Assembly (NCBI GenBank): GCA_964415185.1
Contig: CAYPZI010000008.1
Location: 1 to 55,607 of the forward strand
Direction of reading: 5' to 3'
DNA length: 55,607 nt
Origin: CAYVBJ01 sp964415185
Lineage (GTDB): Bacteria > Bacteroidota > Rhodothermia > Balneolales > Balneolaceae
Shown: positions 1-8,463 of the stretch, piece after piece
Position numbering within the stretch: position 1 is the first letter of the stretch
How the letters are laid out: every line of letters starts with the position of its first letter
Notes under the pieces: model-generated
Database searches by the model: none
Seen by the model: the letters and a program-made list of their open reading frames with translations, nothing else
Told to the model about the DNA's origin: nothing
Program-made: the position numbers and the translations under genes

Positions 1-27
1 TTGCGGATGGAGCAGTGCATTATCTGG

Positions 28-597
28 CTACTCATCCAGTTCCATAAATGCGATGACTTCTTCCGTAATATCGAATTGTTCGCGGTTATCGGGGCTGATA
101 TAGAGAAGGTTTCTGGCTAATGGCCCGGCGCCGACATCGCCCGGCAGGGTGGAAGCGATCAGGTAGTCGATTTCTTTTTGTGCGGCTATGGTTTGCGCGG
201 CCTGCTGAAGTTTTTCAATGAGTGGTGAGAGCCATTCAAGGCGCTGCTCTTCGATCTCCTGTTCGGCTTCTGCCTGGAATTGCTGTATTTCAAGCTCCAT
301 TTGGCCGAGCCGCTCCTCCTCGGCAGTCCTGGCTTCATCCGAAAGAACCCCACCTTTTTGCTGATATTCCTCAACAGACTGTTGAAAATCAATTTGCATC
401 TGGTTGAATTCAGCGCTCTTTTCTTCCACAAGGTTTTGGATTCGCTGCTCAACTTCTCTCAGTTCAGGCATTCGGTTCAGAACGGCTACCGGATCGAAGA
501 CACCGATTTTTAATGGCTGTGAGATTAATGGTTCGGCCTTGATAACCGGCAAAAGGATGAAAATAGCGAACAGTACAATTATTTGTCTACGTATCAT
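28..597 (-). CDS. OmpH/Skp-family periplasmic chaperone
   Basis: A 189-residue secreted protein. A hydrophobic signal peptide covers about residues 1-21 and likely ends after VIKA. The mature part opens with LKIGVFDPVAVLNRMPE, the usual start of OmpH/Skp proteins, and continues into a long Glu/Gln-rich coiled coil at about residues 45-130, as in the tentacles of Skp. Family members hold unfolded outer-membrane proteins in the periplasm as trimers and are usually 160-190 residues, so the length fits. Its downstream neighbour lies outside the window, so linkage to bamA or lpxD cannot be tested. Family assignment is fairly sure; the client role is inferred. Confidence 0.8.
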   Translation of the reverse strand: MIRRQIIVLFAIFILLPVIKAEPLISQPLKIGVFDPVAVLNRMPELREVEQRIQNLVEEKSAEFNQMQIDFQQSVEEYQQKGGVLSDEARTAEEERLGQMELEIQQFQAEAEQEIEEQRLEWLSPLIEKLQQAAQTIAAQKEIDYLIASTLPGDVGAGPLARNLLYISPDNREQFDITEEVIAFMELDE

Positions 598-749
598 GAA
601 ATTTAAATTCTGTGAAAAGAAGCTCTAAGTTAATGAAGATCCGGATGCGGGACAATTTTGAAAGTACTGTCCAGGATAAAGCCACGTAAATTTGTTGTTT
701 GTTGTCAATCCCTTGTTTTTTTAAATGGAGCGAGGAGTTCTGAAGTTGG

Positions 750-2102
750 TTACAATTTTTCTCCTAAAGCTATGCCATTTTTAATACAATCGGGGACGGA
801 GATGCCCCCGCGGTAGTTGCCGGCAAAATAGAGGCCTTTGAATTCTTTTTCGAGCTTTTCAAATCCGTTGATGATCTCGTCATACCCCGGTTCGTATTGT
901 GGAATCGCCTTCGGCCAGAAAATGTGCTCTCTGAAAACCGGGTTCCCGCTGATTTTCAGAATATCGGAAAGCTCATTTAAAACGATTTCAAATAGTTTTT
1001 CACTTTTCATTTCAGCAAGTTCTGGTTGACGCATCCCACCGACAAACGTAGTTAAAAGCACATGGCTGTCAGGAGCCCGGCCTTCAAAAAGGGAAGAGCT
1101 GAACAGCGTTCCCAGGATATCCCGTTTTTCCTTCTCAGGTACAAGAAATCCGAATCCGTCAAGCGGATGAACAATCTGTTCTTTTTTAAAACCAAAAACA
1201 ATAATGGATACGGGCGGATAATGAATTTTTTTGAAGACAGATAGAGCGGGCGATTTAAGAGGCCAATTCATTTCAGATAATTTATGCGCTGGAATATTTA
1301 TAACTACCCGGTTGAATGGGCCGTACTCATGTTTGCCGGACTGAAGCACCCAGGAATTATCCGATCCTTTAATGCCGGTTATTTTTTCCGAATAATTTAT
1401 ATTTCCAAGTTGCTTAGCAATTGTAATTGGCAATTGATGTAAGCCTTGTTCAAATGAAACCAGTTTTCTTTTTATGCGCCCTTTTTCTTTTCGTTTTTTT
1501 GACCCGGTGACAGCTCCAACCATCAACGAGCCATAATTTTGCTCCATTTCATACATGGAGGGAAAAGCATGCCGGGCGGAAAGCCGGTCTGGCGTGCCGG
1601 CAAAAATACCTGCAATAAACGGATTTAACGCATAGTCGCAAAATTCCTTTCCCAAACGCCTGGTAACAAATGATTCAACCGTTTCATCCTTGTCATTTGA
1701 TTTGGAAATAAAGGGTTCGGCAAGAATCCGGAGTTTGGCTTTGGTGCTGAATAAAGGCGTACTTATTGCGGATAAGGGATTTCCCGGCAATGGAACAAGT
1801 TCACCACTTTTCAGAATGTATCGCGTGCCGGAATCAGAGCCGGCTTCGATCATCCGCTCTTCCAGCCCGAGTTGACTGATAAAATCGAGTACGTTTTTGT
1901 CTTTTAAAAGGAGGCTGTTTGGCCCGTATTCAATCAGCCAGCCGTTCTCCGAAACGGTTTTTATAGCTCCGCCCGGCTCACTGTTTTTTTCGAAAAGGAC
2001 GACATGACTTCCCGAATTTTGTAAAGTATAGGCCGCAGAAAGCCCGGTAATCCCCCCGCCGATAATTGCTACTCGATTTTCATTCATATGATTATGTATC
2101 AT
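750..2102 (-). CDS. hemY: HemY-type protoporphyrinogen/coproporphyrinogen oxidase
   Basis: FAD-dependent flavoenzyme of the HemY family, 450 residues, oxidising a porphyrinogen late in heme synthesis. The N-terminus holds the dinucleotide-binding motif VAIIGGGITGLSAAYTL followed by an acidic residue at the end of strand 2 (VVLFEKN). The C-terminus has the family signature FAGNYRGGISVPDCIKNG. Sequence alone cannot decide between protoporphyrinogen IX and coproporphyrinogen III as substrate. A second ATG at 2087 (MNENRVAIIGG) leaves a more typical short N-terminus, and neither start has a clear Shine-Dalgarno. Two Fur-family-like palindromes sit just upstream, which suits iron or peroxide control of heme synthesis. 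The heme O and heme A synthase genes lie 24 kb away. Confidence 0.9.
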   Translation of the reverse strand: MIHNHMNENRVAIIGGGITGLSAAYTLQNSGSHVVLFEKNSEPGGAIKTVSENGWLIEYGPNSLLLKDKNVLDFISQLGLEERMIEAGSDSGTRYILKSGELVPLPGNPLSAISTPLFSTKAKLRILAEPFISKSNDKDETVESFVTRRLGKEFCDYALNPFIAGIFAGTPDRLSARHAFPSMYEMEQNYGSLMVGAVTGSKKRKEKGRIKRKLVSFEQGLHQLPITIAKQLGNINYSEKITGIKGSDNSWVLQSGKHEYGPFNRVVINIPAHKLSEMNWPLKSPALSVFKKIHYPPVSIIVFGFKKEQIVHPLDGFGFLVPEKEKRDILGTLFSSSLFEGRAPDSHVLLTTFVGGMRQPELAEMKSEKLFEIVLNELSDILKISGNPVFREHIFWPKAIPQYEPGYDEIINGFEKLEKEFKGLYFAGNYRGGISVPDCIKNGIALGEKL

Positions 2103-2130
2103 AAAAAACTTTTATTCCAGACCCCAGCTT

Positions 2131-2149
2131 ATTTAGATATATTCTAAAT
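2131..2149. promoter_or_regulatory. Fur/PerR-like operator 1
   Basis: The imperfect palindrome ATTTAGATATATTCTAAAT has 8-base arms around 3 bases with one mismatch. It is centred about 38 bp upstream of the hemY start at 2102. The TTAGAA-N3-TTCTAA core resembles operators of Fur-superfamily regulators (PerR and Irr types). The regulator itself is not in the window, so the family is inferred from the motif. Confidence 0.5.
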
Positions 2150-2180
2150 AAAATTTGCAATGATGATTGGTTATTTATTA

Positions 2181-2199
2181 AATTAGAATCGTTCTAAAT
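2181..2199. promoter_or_regulatory. Fur/PerR-like operator 2
   Basis: TTAGAATCGTTCTAA (2183-2197) has perfect 6-base arms around 3 bases, also readable as the 7-1-7 layout of Fur-family boxes. It starts exactly 50 bp from operator 1 and shares TTCTAAATAA with it. It overlaps the -7 element of a candidate rightward promoter (TTTG at 2154-2157, TAAATTAG at 2179-2186), so it could control a rightward transcript as well as hemY. Confidence 0.5.
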
Positions 2200-2368
2200 A
2201 AAGAAACTGATATTTAAGTAAAATGATTCAATTTTGGAACCACCTGAACGGATGATACAATCATTTTTAACTAAATAATTCAGTTACATCAAGTTTAGTG
2301 GCTAACGCTGCTTGAGTTCAATTATGATAACTCTTGAAAATGGCACCTCTAAAGGGTGCCATTTTTAT
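2192..2368 (+). ncRNA. Candidate small RNA divergent from hemY
   Basis: A promoter-like pair (TTTG at 2154-2157, 21-nt spacer, TAAATTAG at 2179-2186) points right. About 150-175 bp later there is a strong terminator hairpin, and no credible ORF lies between. The -7 box overlaps the Fur-like operator at 2183-2197. This arrangement is what a regulated small RNA would look like. The 5' end is a guess from the promoter match and no known RNA family was recognised. Confidence 0.3.
2337..2367 (+). terminator. Rho-independent terminator
   Basis: ATGGCACC and GGTGCCAT form a stem around a short TCTAAAG loop, followed by five T residues on the plus strand. No plus-strand gene ends here, which is why a non-coding transcript is proposed. 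On the minus strand the trailing T run is shorter. Confidence 0.75.
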
Positions 2369-2430
2369 ATCTGTAAGTATGTTTTAAAATGTTTACATTC
2401 CATCGGCCTTAATCAGAAGACAATCATTTC

Positions 2431-3252
2431 ATGAGAATCAGTATTTTGGGATGCGGCTGGCTGGGTTTCCCGCTGGCACAACATCTGTTGAATAACAATC
2501 ATAAAGTAAAGGGATCTACAACAACAACGGAGAAAAAGACGAAGCTGGAAAAGGCGGGGATTGATTCATACCATTTTAAGCTGCCGAATGATTTTAACTC
2601 CGTTTCAGATAGCAATTTCTGGGATTGTAATCTTCTTTTTGTAAATATTCCTCCCGGCCGAAAAAGAGCGGATGTTTTAGAATATTTCCCTGAGATAATC
2701 AAAAAACTGATCGAAATAATTGAAGCTCATTCGATAAACAAGGTGATTTTTATCAGTTCCACTTCTGTTTACAGTCCATATGGTGGTGTAACTACGGAAG
2801 ATGAAGCAGATTTTCAAAGTGCGGCCAGAGATTCCGGAAGGGCACTATTAAAAGCTGAAGAGCTGTTTTTGAATTCAAATTCATTCGCGACAATCATTAT
2901 CCGGTTCGGAGGATTATACGGCTACGATCGTCATCCGGTGAAATATCTTGCAGGAAAGAAAAAATTGAAGTGTGCCAATAAACCCGTCAATCTTATCCAT
3001 CAGGACGATTGTATTGGCATTATTGATAAAGTAATTGAATCGGATTTTAAACCGGGTATTTATAACGCCGTATCCGATGGACATCCCCCAAGAGAAGCCT
3101 TTTATAAATCGGCAGCAAGCCATTTCAATCTGCCGGAACCCGAATTCCTGAAAGATGACGAAACCGACTACAGGGTAGTAAGCAATAAAAAGCTGAAGGA
3201 TACCTTTGAATACGAATTTCTCTATCCGAATCCCATGGATCATACACCGTAG
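2431..3252 (+). CDS. NAD(P)-binding SDR/YeeZ-like reductase
   Basis: A 273-residue Rossmann-fold protein of the extended SDR superfamily, closest in appearance to YeeZ-type proteins. The start MRISILGCGWLGFPLAQHLL carries the GxGxxG nucleotide-binding turn. The middle has VIFISSTSVYSPYGG, where an SDR Ser/Tyr region sits, and a later IIRFGGLYGYDRHP segment. The substrate is unknown. It is transcribed divergently from hemY with about 330 bp between them, and the small-RNA terminator lies in front. The stop codon overlaps the left end of a palindromic repeat by a few bases. Confidence 0.75.
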   Translation: MRISILGCGWLGFPLAQHLLNNNHKVKGSTTTTEKKTKLEKAGIDSYHFKLPNDFNSVSDSNFWDCNLLFVNIPPGRKRADVLEYFPEIIKKLIEIIEAHSINKVIFISSTSVYSPYGGVTTEDEADFQSAARDSGRALLKAEELFLNSNSFATIIIRFGGLYGYDRHPVKYLAGKKKLKCANKPVNLIHQDDCIGIIDKVIESDFKPGIYNAVSDGHPPREAFYKSAASHFNLPEPEFLKDDETDYRVVSNKKLKDTFEYEFLYPNPMDHTP

Positions 3253-3372
3253 TGTCAACTGTAAACCCGCAAAGTTTTATCCCGGAGTTGCTTCTATTTA
3301 TCTAACGTACTGCCATTTCAGAAAAGAAACTTTGCGGGTTTCTTACGACATTTCATGCTTGACACGACACTA
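3250..3372. repeat. Nested palindromic element with TAGTGTC ends
   Basis: The outer ends TAGTGTC (3250-3256) and GACACTA (3366-3372) are inverted repeats. Inside them AAACCCGCAAAGTTT (3263-3277) and AAACTTTGCGGGTTT (3327-3341) form a perfect 15-bp stem around 49 bases. No ORF is inside. The right end (TTGACACGACACTA) recurs at other intergenic sites in the window, which suggests a small non-autonomous repeat family. Confidence 0.6.
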
Positions 3373-3443
3373 GAATACTTTTAGCATTTGTTTCAAATTC
3401 CTGCTCTGTAGTTTGCCAATAATCTGATCCGGGCAGACTAAAC

Positions 3444-3480
3444 AAAAAAAGGAGCCCCCGGTCAAAGAGACTCCTTTAGA
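3444..3480 (-). terminator. Terminator of the division operon
   Basis: Read on the minus strand, AAAGGAG pairs with CTCCTTT around a G/C-rich loop and is followed by a seven-T run. It lies about 60 bp after the ftsZ stop and closes the mraZ-to-ftsZ transcription unit. Confidence 0.8.
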
Positions 3481-3538
3481 TTTAGCAATCTATAGCTTGA
3501 GAGCTATGAGTAAAGGTGATCTACATCTTTAGCAGTTA

Positions 3539-4855
3539 TCAATCCATTATTTTTCTCAGGAAAGCAGGTTGATCCGAATCGGTTTTATCAATCCGTTCTT
3601 CCCTGTTATTCAGAAGAGTATTTCCGCTGGCTTCCCGCCGGGATTCTCTTCTTTCTTCATATTCCTCATCCTCACCGGGAGCATTCAAATTGGTGTATTT
3701 GATATTCCGTCTGACATGCGTAGGAATGTCCAGGTTTTTCAGGTTCTTTTCTCCTTTATAGAATTCCTCGCCCGGACGGGTATAATTTCCGATTTCACTG
3801 GCTTTGGGTAAACGAACCGATCTTTTGGGTTCAGGTTCAGCCGGTTTATTAGGGGCTACGCGGGCCTTTTGCCGATCTTTGCTTAAGTCAAACCCGGTTG
3901 CTATTACGGTAACCCTCAGTTCATCTTCAAAAGATTCATCGAGTACTGTACCCAGTATGATTTCGGCATCGTCTCCGGCTTCCTGCTGAATAATAGAGGT
4001 AGCTGTTGTTGTTTCACGCATGCCAAGGTTCGAGCCTGCCGAGATATTTACCAGCACATTTCTTGCGCCCCGGATGCTTACCCCATCCAGCAGCGGTGAG
4101 TTGATTGCCTCACGGGCGGCAATTTCAGCGCGGTCGGGTCCGCTTGCGGTGGCTGAGCCCATAATGGCGGCACCCCCGTCGATCATGGTAGTGCGTACAT
4201 CCGCAAAGTCAAGATTGATCAGACCCGGCATCAGGATCAGGTCAGAGATTCCTCTGGTGGCGTTATAAAGAACTTCATTCGCCATTTCAAATGCTTCCAT
4301 GAGGGATGTGTTTTCATCACCCAGTTCGAGCAGCCCTTCGTTGGGTATTACAATTACCGTATCACAATTTTTCTTAAGTTCCGTGATTCCTTCAAGGGCA
4401 TATTTCATGCGCACTTTGCCTTCGCAATGGAACGGGGTCGTTACAATACCGACTGTTAAAATTCCCTTGCGTTTTGCAATGCCTGCTACTACCGGTGCGC
4501 CTCCGGTTCCAGTACCACCACCCATCCCGGCGGTAATGAATATCATATCGGCGCCGTCGACGGTCTCGTCAAGCTCGTGGCGGTTTTCCTCCACGGCTTC
4601 CCGGCCGATTTCAGGACGTGCTCCTGCACCGAGGCCGTTGGTCAGATTGGTTCCTACCTGCAGGGTTATATTTGCAAAGCTGTTTTTCAGGGCCTGGGCA
4701 TCCGTATTAAGTGCGATATACTCTACACTGTCAAGTCCCTTGTTTATCATATTATTTACGGCATTACCGCCGCCGCCGCCAATGCCGATCACTTTGATCT
4801 TGGCATTGTCCTGGCCTTTTTCGTCAAAACTAAATCGTGATGTTAATTCTGCCAT
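3539..4855 (-). CDS. ftsZ: Cell division GTPase FtsZ
   Basis: Tubulin-like GTPase that polymerises into the Z-ring at midcell, 438 residues. The glycine-rich start KVIGIGGGGGNAVNNM and the tubulin signature GGGTGTGGAPVVA are intact. The NLDFADV T7-loop region, needed for GTP hydrolysis between subunits, is present. After about residue 320 comes a charged, disordered linker. It ends in the C-terminal peptide DQPAFLRKIMD, which in this family binds FtsA and other partners. It is the last gene of the operon, 91 bp after ftsA, with its own strong ribosome-binding site, as expected for a protein needed in large amounts. Confidence 0.98.
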   Translation of the reverse strand: MAELTSRFSFDEKGQDNAKIKVIGIGGGGGNAVNNMINKGLDSVEYIALNTDAQALKNSFANITLQVGTNLTNGLGAGARPEIGREAVEENRHELDETVDGADMIFITAGMGGGTGTGGAPVVAGIAKRKGILTVGIVTTPFHCEGKVRMKYALEGITELKKNCDTVIVIPNEGLLELGDENTSLMEAFEMANEVLYNATRGISDLILMPGLINLDFADVRTTMIDGGAAIMGSATASGPDRAEIAAREAINSPLLDGVSIRGARNVLVNISAGSNLGMRETTTATSIIQQEAGDDAEIILGTVLDESFEDELRVTVIATGFDLSKDRQKARVAPNKPAEPEPKRSVRLPKASEIGNYTRPGEEFYKGEKNLKNLDIPTHVRRNIKYTNLNAPGEDEEYEERRESRREASGNTLLNNREERIDKTDSDQPAFLRKIMD

Positions 4856-4860
4856 AGTTG

Positions 4861-4869
4861 ATCTCCTTC
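4861..4869 (-). promoter_or_regulatory. Strong Shine-Dalgarno of ftsZ
   Basis: On the minus strand GAAGGAGAT lies 5 bases before the ftsZ ATG. Most genes in this window lack a clear Shine-Dalgarno, so this one stands out and fixes the ftsZ start. Confidence 0.75.
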
Positions 4870-4946
4870 GTTTTAGATTGCTATGTATTGATTCTGTAGA
4901 TTGCTTGTTTGTTTTATCGGGCAGCCGCTGCCGCCGGAATTAAAGT

Positions 4947-6212
4947 TTAAAGTTCTTTAAACCAGCTTTTCATTCGCGTGGTTATGTTTTCAATGACTTT
5001 TTCAACACCCGATCCCCTTGCCGAAGCAGGAACCATGGCCGGGTTATTCGAATTGCCTGTCCGCAGGGCATGCAGCACCAAACCTACACCGGTAGCGTAG
5101 ATCGGGCTGTTCACCTCTTCTGTAAGTCCTCCTGTAAGCCCAAGCGGATGTCCTATTTTGGCATCCATGCCAAGGACTTCATTTGCAAGTGGACAAATAT
5201 TCTTAATCAAAGAGCCGCCGCCCGACAGTACAACTCCCGCACTGAGAGAATCAGCATAGCCGCTTCGTTTGATTTCAATGGCTACAATTTCAAGAATTTC
5301 CTCCATCCGGGCCTGAATGATTTTAGCAAGAATGCTTTTGGTGATCTCTTTAGGAGGCCGTCCTGCAATTCCGGGAACAGTAATTACCTCATCTTCTTCA
5401 ATCATATCCACAAAACACTCACCGTGTTTGTGTTTCAGTTTTTCAGCCTGGTCGTCCAGCACACTGAGTCCGACTCGGATATCATCGGTTACTTTTTTGC
5501 CGGCAACTGCAATCACAGCCGTATGCCGGATTGTATTATCCTGGAATACGGCCAGGTCGGTAGTGCCGCCGCCGATGTCTACAAGTACAACTCCGGCTTC
5601 CTTTTCTTCTTCATCCAGAACAGCATATGAAGATGCGAGCGGTTCGAGGATGATATCGGCAACCTGGTAACCGGCCCGTTCAACACACCTGTAAATGTTT
5701 TTAGCTGCCGACACCAGCCCGGTTATAATGTGTACTTCGGCTTCCATTCTCATACCGCTCATCCCTACGGGATCACTGATTCCGTCCTGGCCGTCTACCA
5801 CGAATTCCTGGGGGATGACATGAATGATCTGCTGATCAGGGGGAAGCATGATTCGCTGACAATCTTCGAGAAGGCGCTCCACATCATGGATGGTAATCTC
5901 CTTGTCGCGATTGTTTATGGTGATTACACCCTTGCTGCGTATACTTCGGATATGATCGCCTGCAATACCTACGTTGACCGAATTTACCTCGATACCGGAG
6001 GCAAGCTGGGCCTGTTCCACCGCTGTCCTGATGGCACTAACCGTTTTGTCGATATTAACTACCACACCACGGTTCAGGCCGTCGCTTGGTGCTTTTCCGA
6101 CACCTAAAATGTGAATCCTGTTCTGTACATCTATGGATGCAACAACAGCACAAATTTTCGTTGAGCCGATATCCAGGCCCACTACAATACGTTCATTTTC
6201 GATATTATTCAT
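4947..6212 (-). CDS. ftsA: Cell division protein FtsA
   Basis: Actin-fold ATPase that tethers FtsZ to the membrane, 421 residues. Phosphate-1 motif GLDIGSTKICAVV is near the start, phosphate-2 motif VVLVDIGGGTTDLAVF lies near residue 205, and adenosine motif LSGGGSLI near residue 330. The C-terminus RMKSWFKEL is a short amphipathic helix of the kind that serves as membrane anchor. Length is normal. It follows ftsQ with a 33-bp gap and precedes ftsZ, the standard order. Confidence 0.97.
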   Translation of the reverse strand: MNNIENERIVVGLDIGSTKICAVVASIDVQNRIHILGVGKAPSDGLNRGVVVNIDKTVSAIRTAVEQAQLASGIEVNSVNVGIAGDHIRSIRSKGVITINNRDKEITIHDVERLLEDCQRIMLPPDQQIIHVIPQEFVVDGQDGISDPVGMSGMRMEAEVHIITGLVSAAKNIYRCVERAGYQVADIILEPLASSYAVLDEEEKEAGVVLVDIGGGTTDLAVFQDNTIRHTAVIAVAGKKVTDDIRVGLSVLDDQAEKLKHKHGECFVDMIEEDEVITVPGIAGRPPKEITKSILAKIIQARMEEILEIVAIEIKRSGYADSLSAGVVLSGGGSLIKNICPLANEVLGMDAKIGHPLGLTGGLTEEVNSPIYATGVGLVLHALRTGNSNNPAMVPASARGSGVEKVIENITTRMKSWFKEL

Positions 6213-6245
6213 TGTTGATACCTGCTTTTATTTGATTGCTAAAAT

Positions 6246-7013
6246 TCATCTGTTTATTTCGTTGGCAACAATTTGATTATAAAAGCGAAGATCGATGTTC
6301 CGGAATGATTCGATTCCTTTTGTTTTAACTATTTCGCTGTAAAAGGCTTCCCAGTGTTTGATTTTTCGGTCAAAGTTGTCTTTACCAAATAACAGTTTTA
6401 CACCGTTTTCAAAAGTAAGGGCTACAATGCCATCCTCGTTATTCCAGGCAACTTCACTGATAGTAATCCATGCCAGTTCCGAATTTTTAAGCTCTCCCAG
6501 GAAATTCTTTACCTGCTCAAATTCCTTGCCTGAAAGGGTATCCGAGTGCGAAGCTATCCGGAATCCGTAGACCAGTGGCACATCAACAGGCTTTTCCAGA
6601 ACCAGGGGAAGCTGTACGCCTTCTTCATCAAAGTAAACCTGTTCATTATTTCCGGTTATAAGTCCAATGGGTTCTCTTTCCTTTACTGAAATGACCAGGT
6701 TTCCCAATGCCCCTTTACTCACGCTGCTGTTTTTCACATAGGGCAATTTGTTGACATCATTCATTATATTCCCGTAGTCAATGCTGTCGGCATGCTGGCC
6801 TACCGGTGATGAAATGGATGCATGCATCTGTTCCGGATCTGTGAAATGATGCCCGCTGAAATCAACTTTTTTAATGATGGTGGTCTTTTCCAGGTAGTAG
6901 CCCGCCAATACGGCAACACCCATAATAAACAGAACAATGGCCAGAACGGTTTTTTTACCGCCATTACCAGGGGCGTTGCCTTTTGTATTTCTATTTGGTG
7001 ATTTTCGTGTCAA
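6246..7013 (-). CDS. ftsQ: Cell division protein FtsQ/DivIB
   Basis: Bitopic divisome protein of 255 residues. A basic N-terminal tail of about 20 residues is followed by one membrane helix (TVLAIVLFIMGVAVLAGYYL). Then comes a POTRA-like segment beginning KVDFSGHHF, and a periplasmic beta domain. FtsQ links FtsL/FtsB-type proteins with the septal synthase. Sequence conservation in this family is low, so the call also rests on its place between murC and ftsA, 5 bp after murC. Confidence 0.88.
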   Translation of the reverse strand: MTRKSPNRNTKGNAPGNGGKKTVLAIVLFIMGVAVLAGYYLEKTTIIKKVDFSGHHFTDPEQMHASISSPVGQHADSIDYGNIMNDVNKLPYVKNSSVSKGALGNLVISVKEREPIGLITGNNEQVYFDEEGVQLPLVLEKPVDVPLVYGFRIASHSDTLSGKEFEQVKNFLGELKNSELAWITISEVAWNNEDGIVALTFENGVKLLFGKDNFDRKIKHWEAFYSEIVKTKGIESFRNIDLRFYNQIVANEINR

Positions 7014-7018
7014 ATCAG

Positions 7019-8431
7019 CTATCTGCTTTTTAAAGTTTCGACAAAGTTTTCGGAATATTTGTAAATGTCCCCGGCGCCCATCGTGATGACTATATCGCCC
7101 GGTTCTGCAATTTTATCCAGCTCTTCCGGCAACCGGTTTTTATCCGCTACATAATTCACATTCCGGTGGCCAAATTTTTTGGCTGTATCGGAAATAAGTT
7201 CTCCGTTCACACCTTCTATCGGTTTTTCTCTGGAAGGGTAGACATCGGTAACCACCAGCACTTCGGCATCAAAAAACGAGAGGCCGAATTCCTGGTACAT
7301 TTTTTGAGTTCTTGAATAGAGATGCGGCTGAAATACGGCAATAATCCGCCTGTCTTTCCAACCGCTTCGTGCAGCCGTAATGGTAGCCTGCACCTCGGTG
7401 GGATGGTGCGCATAGTCGTCAATAACCAGGATCTCATTGGCATCCGCTTTTTTCTGAAACCGACGGTAAACACCTTCGAATCTCTCAAGTCCCGATTTGA
7501 TTTTTTCAAAAGGCATGCCCAGCTCAAGTCCCACTGCAACCGAAGCAAGTGAATTTTTTACATTGTGATCACCGGGTGCTTTTAGCTGAATTTCTCCAAG
7601 AATATCATCCTCATAAAGAACCGTAAATGAACTGTAAAAACCTTTTTTCTCTATATTGATGGCACGAACCTGCGCCTGCGGTGTAAATCCGTAGCTTATG
7701 GTGCGGCGTTCAATTTCGGGCAATATGCTTCTCACTGCGGGATCATCAAGGCAAACCACAACCACACCATAAAAGGGGACTTTATTTGCGAACTCAACAA
7801 AAGCCCGTTTTACATCTTCAAGGTCTTTATAAATATCAAGATGTTCGGCTTCAATGTTTGTGATTACAGCCAGTGAAGGCGAAAGCCTTAAAAATGTCCT
7901 GTCAAATTCATCGGCTTCTACAATGATGATATCGCCTGAACCGACTACTGCATTGGTCTTGTCAAAACTGTGAACACGGCCGCCAACTATGATGGTTGGG
8001 TCAAAATCTCCGTCCTGAATTACATGCCCGGAAAGGGTGGTAGTAGTTGTTTTGCCATGAGTACCCGCAATCCCGATACCGTACTTCATTCTCATTAGTT
8101 CGGCAAGCATTTCAGCTCTTTTAATCACGGGGATCTGTTTTTCAAGAGCCGCTTTGGTTTCAACATTTTCACCGGCTTTTACAGCGCTTGTATAAACTAC
8201 TACGTCAGCGTTTTCAATATTTTTTTCATCATGGCCCTTGTAAATCGTGGCTCCAAGTTCTTCAAGCCGCCGGGTGGTATCACTCAGGCTGTTATCCGAA
8301 CCGGTAACTGTGTATCCGCGAATGAGAAGTATTTCGGCAATACCGCTCATACCAATTCCGCCGATTCCCACCATATGGATGTGACGGGTCCGGCCGAATA
8401 CGGGTTGTGTCTGTACGCCTTTTTTACTCAT
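7019..8431 (-). CDS. murC: UDP-N-acetylmuramate--L-alanine ligase
   Basis: Mur ligase adding L-Ala to UDP-MurNAc, cytoplasmic, about 470 residues. It has the Rossmann start HIHMVGIGGIGMSGIAE, the ATP-binding loop GIAGTHGKTTTTTL, and the central VEADEFDRTFL segment. The ATG at 8431 (MSKKGVQTQP) is chosen because it puts the Rossmann motif about 17 residues in. A TTG at 8467 would extend it by 12 residues and overlap the murG stop in a TTGA tetranucleotide, so the longer form is also possible. Tight packing implies co-transcription with murG and ftsQ. Confidence 0.96.
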   Translation of the reverse strand: MSKKGVQTQPVFGRTRHIHMVGIGGIGMSGIAEILLIRGYTVTGSDNSLSDTTRRLEELGATIYKGHDEKNIENADVVVYTSAVKAGENVETKAALEKQIPVIKRAEMLAELMRMKYGIGIAGTHGKTTTTTLSGHVIQDGDFDPTIIVGGRVHSFDKTNAVVGSGDIIIVEADEFDRTFLRLSPSLAVITNIEAEHLDIYKDLEDVKRAFVEFANKVPFYGVVVVCLDDPAVRSILPEIERRTISYGFTPQAQVRAINIEKKGFYSSFTVLYEDDILGEIQLKAPGDHNVKNSLASVAVGLELGMPFEKIKSGLERFEGVYRRFQKKADANEILVIDDYAHHPTEVQATITAARSGWKDRRIIAVFQPHLYSRTQKMYQEFGLSFFDAEVLVVTDVYPSREKPIEGVNGELISDTAKKFGHRNVNYVADKNRLPEELDKIAEPGDIVITMGAGDIYKYSENFVETLKSR

Positions 8432-8463
8432 TTCTGGTATTTCAATTTCATTCAGATTCCGGT

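Noticed and set aside
3250..3372. Reading the long hairpin after the YeeZ-like gene as a simple terminator
   Set aside because: The 15-bp arms are 49 bases apart, no T-run follows, and the outer ends recur elsewhere, so a repeat element fits better.
4299..4943. 214-residue plus-strand ORF opposite ftsZ
   Set aside because: It is antisense to the certain ftsZ gene, is Pro/Ser-rich in the way reverse frames of GC-rich genes are, and has no recognisable motif.
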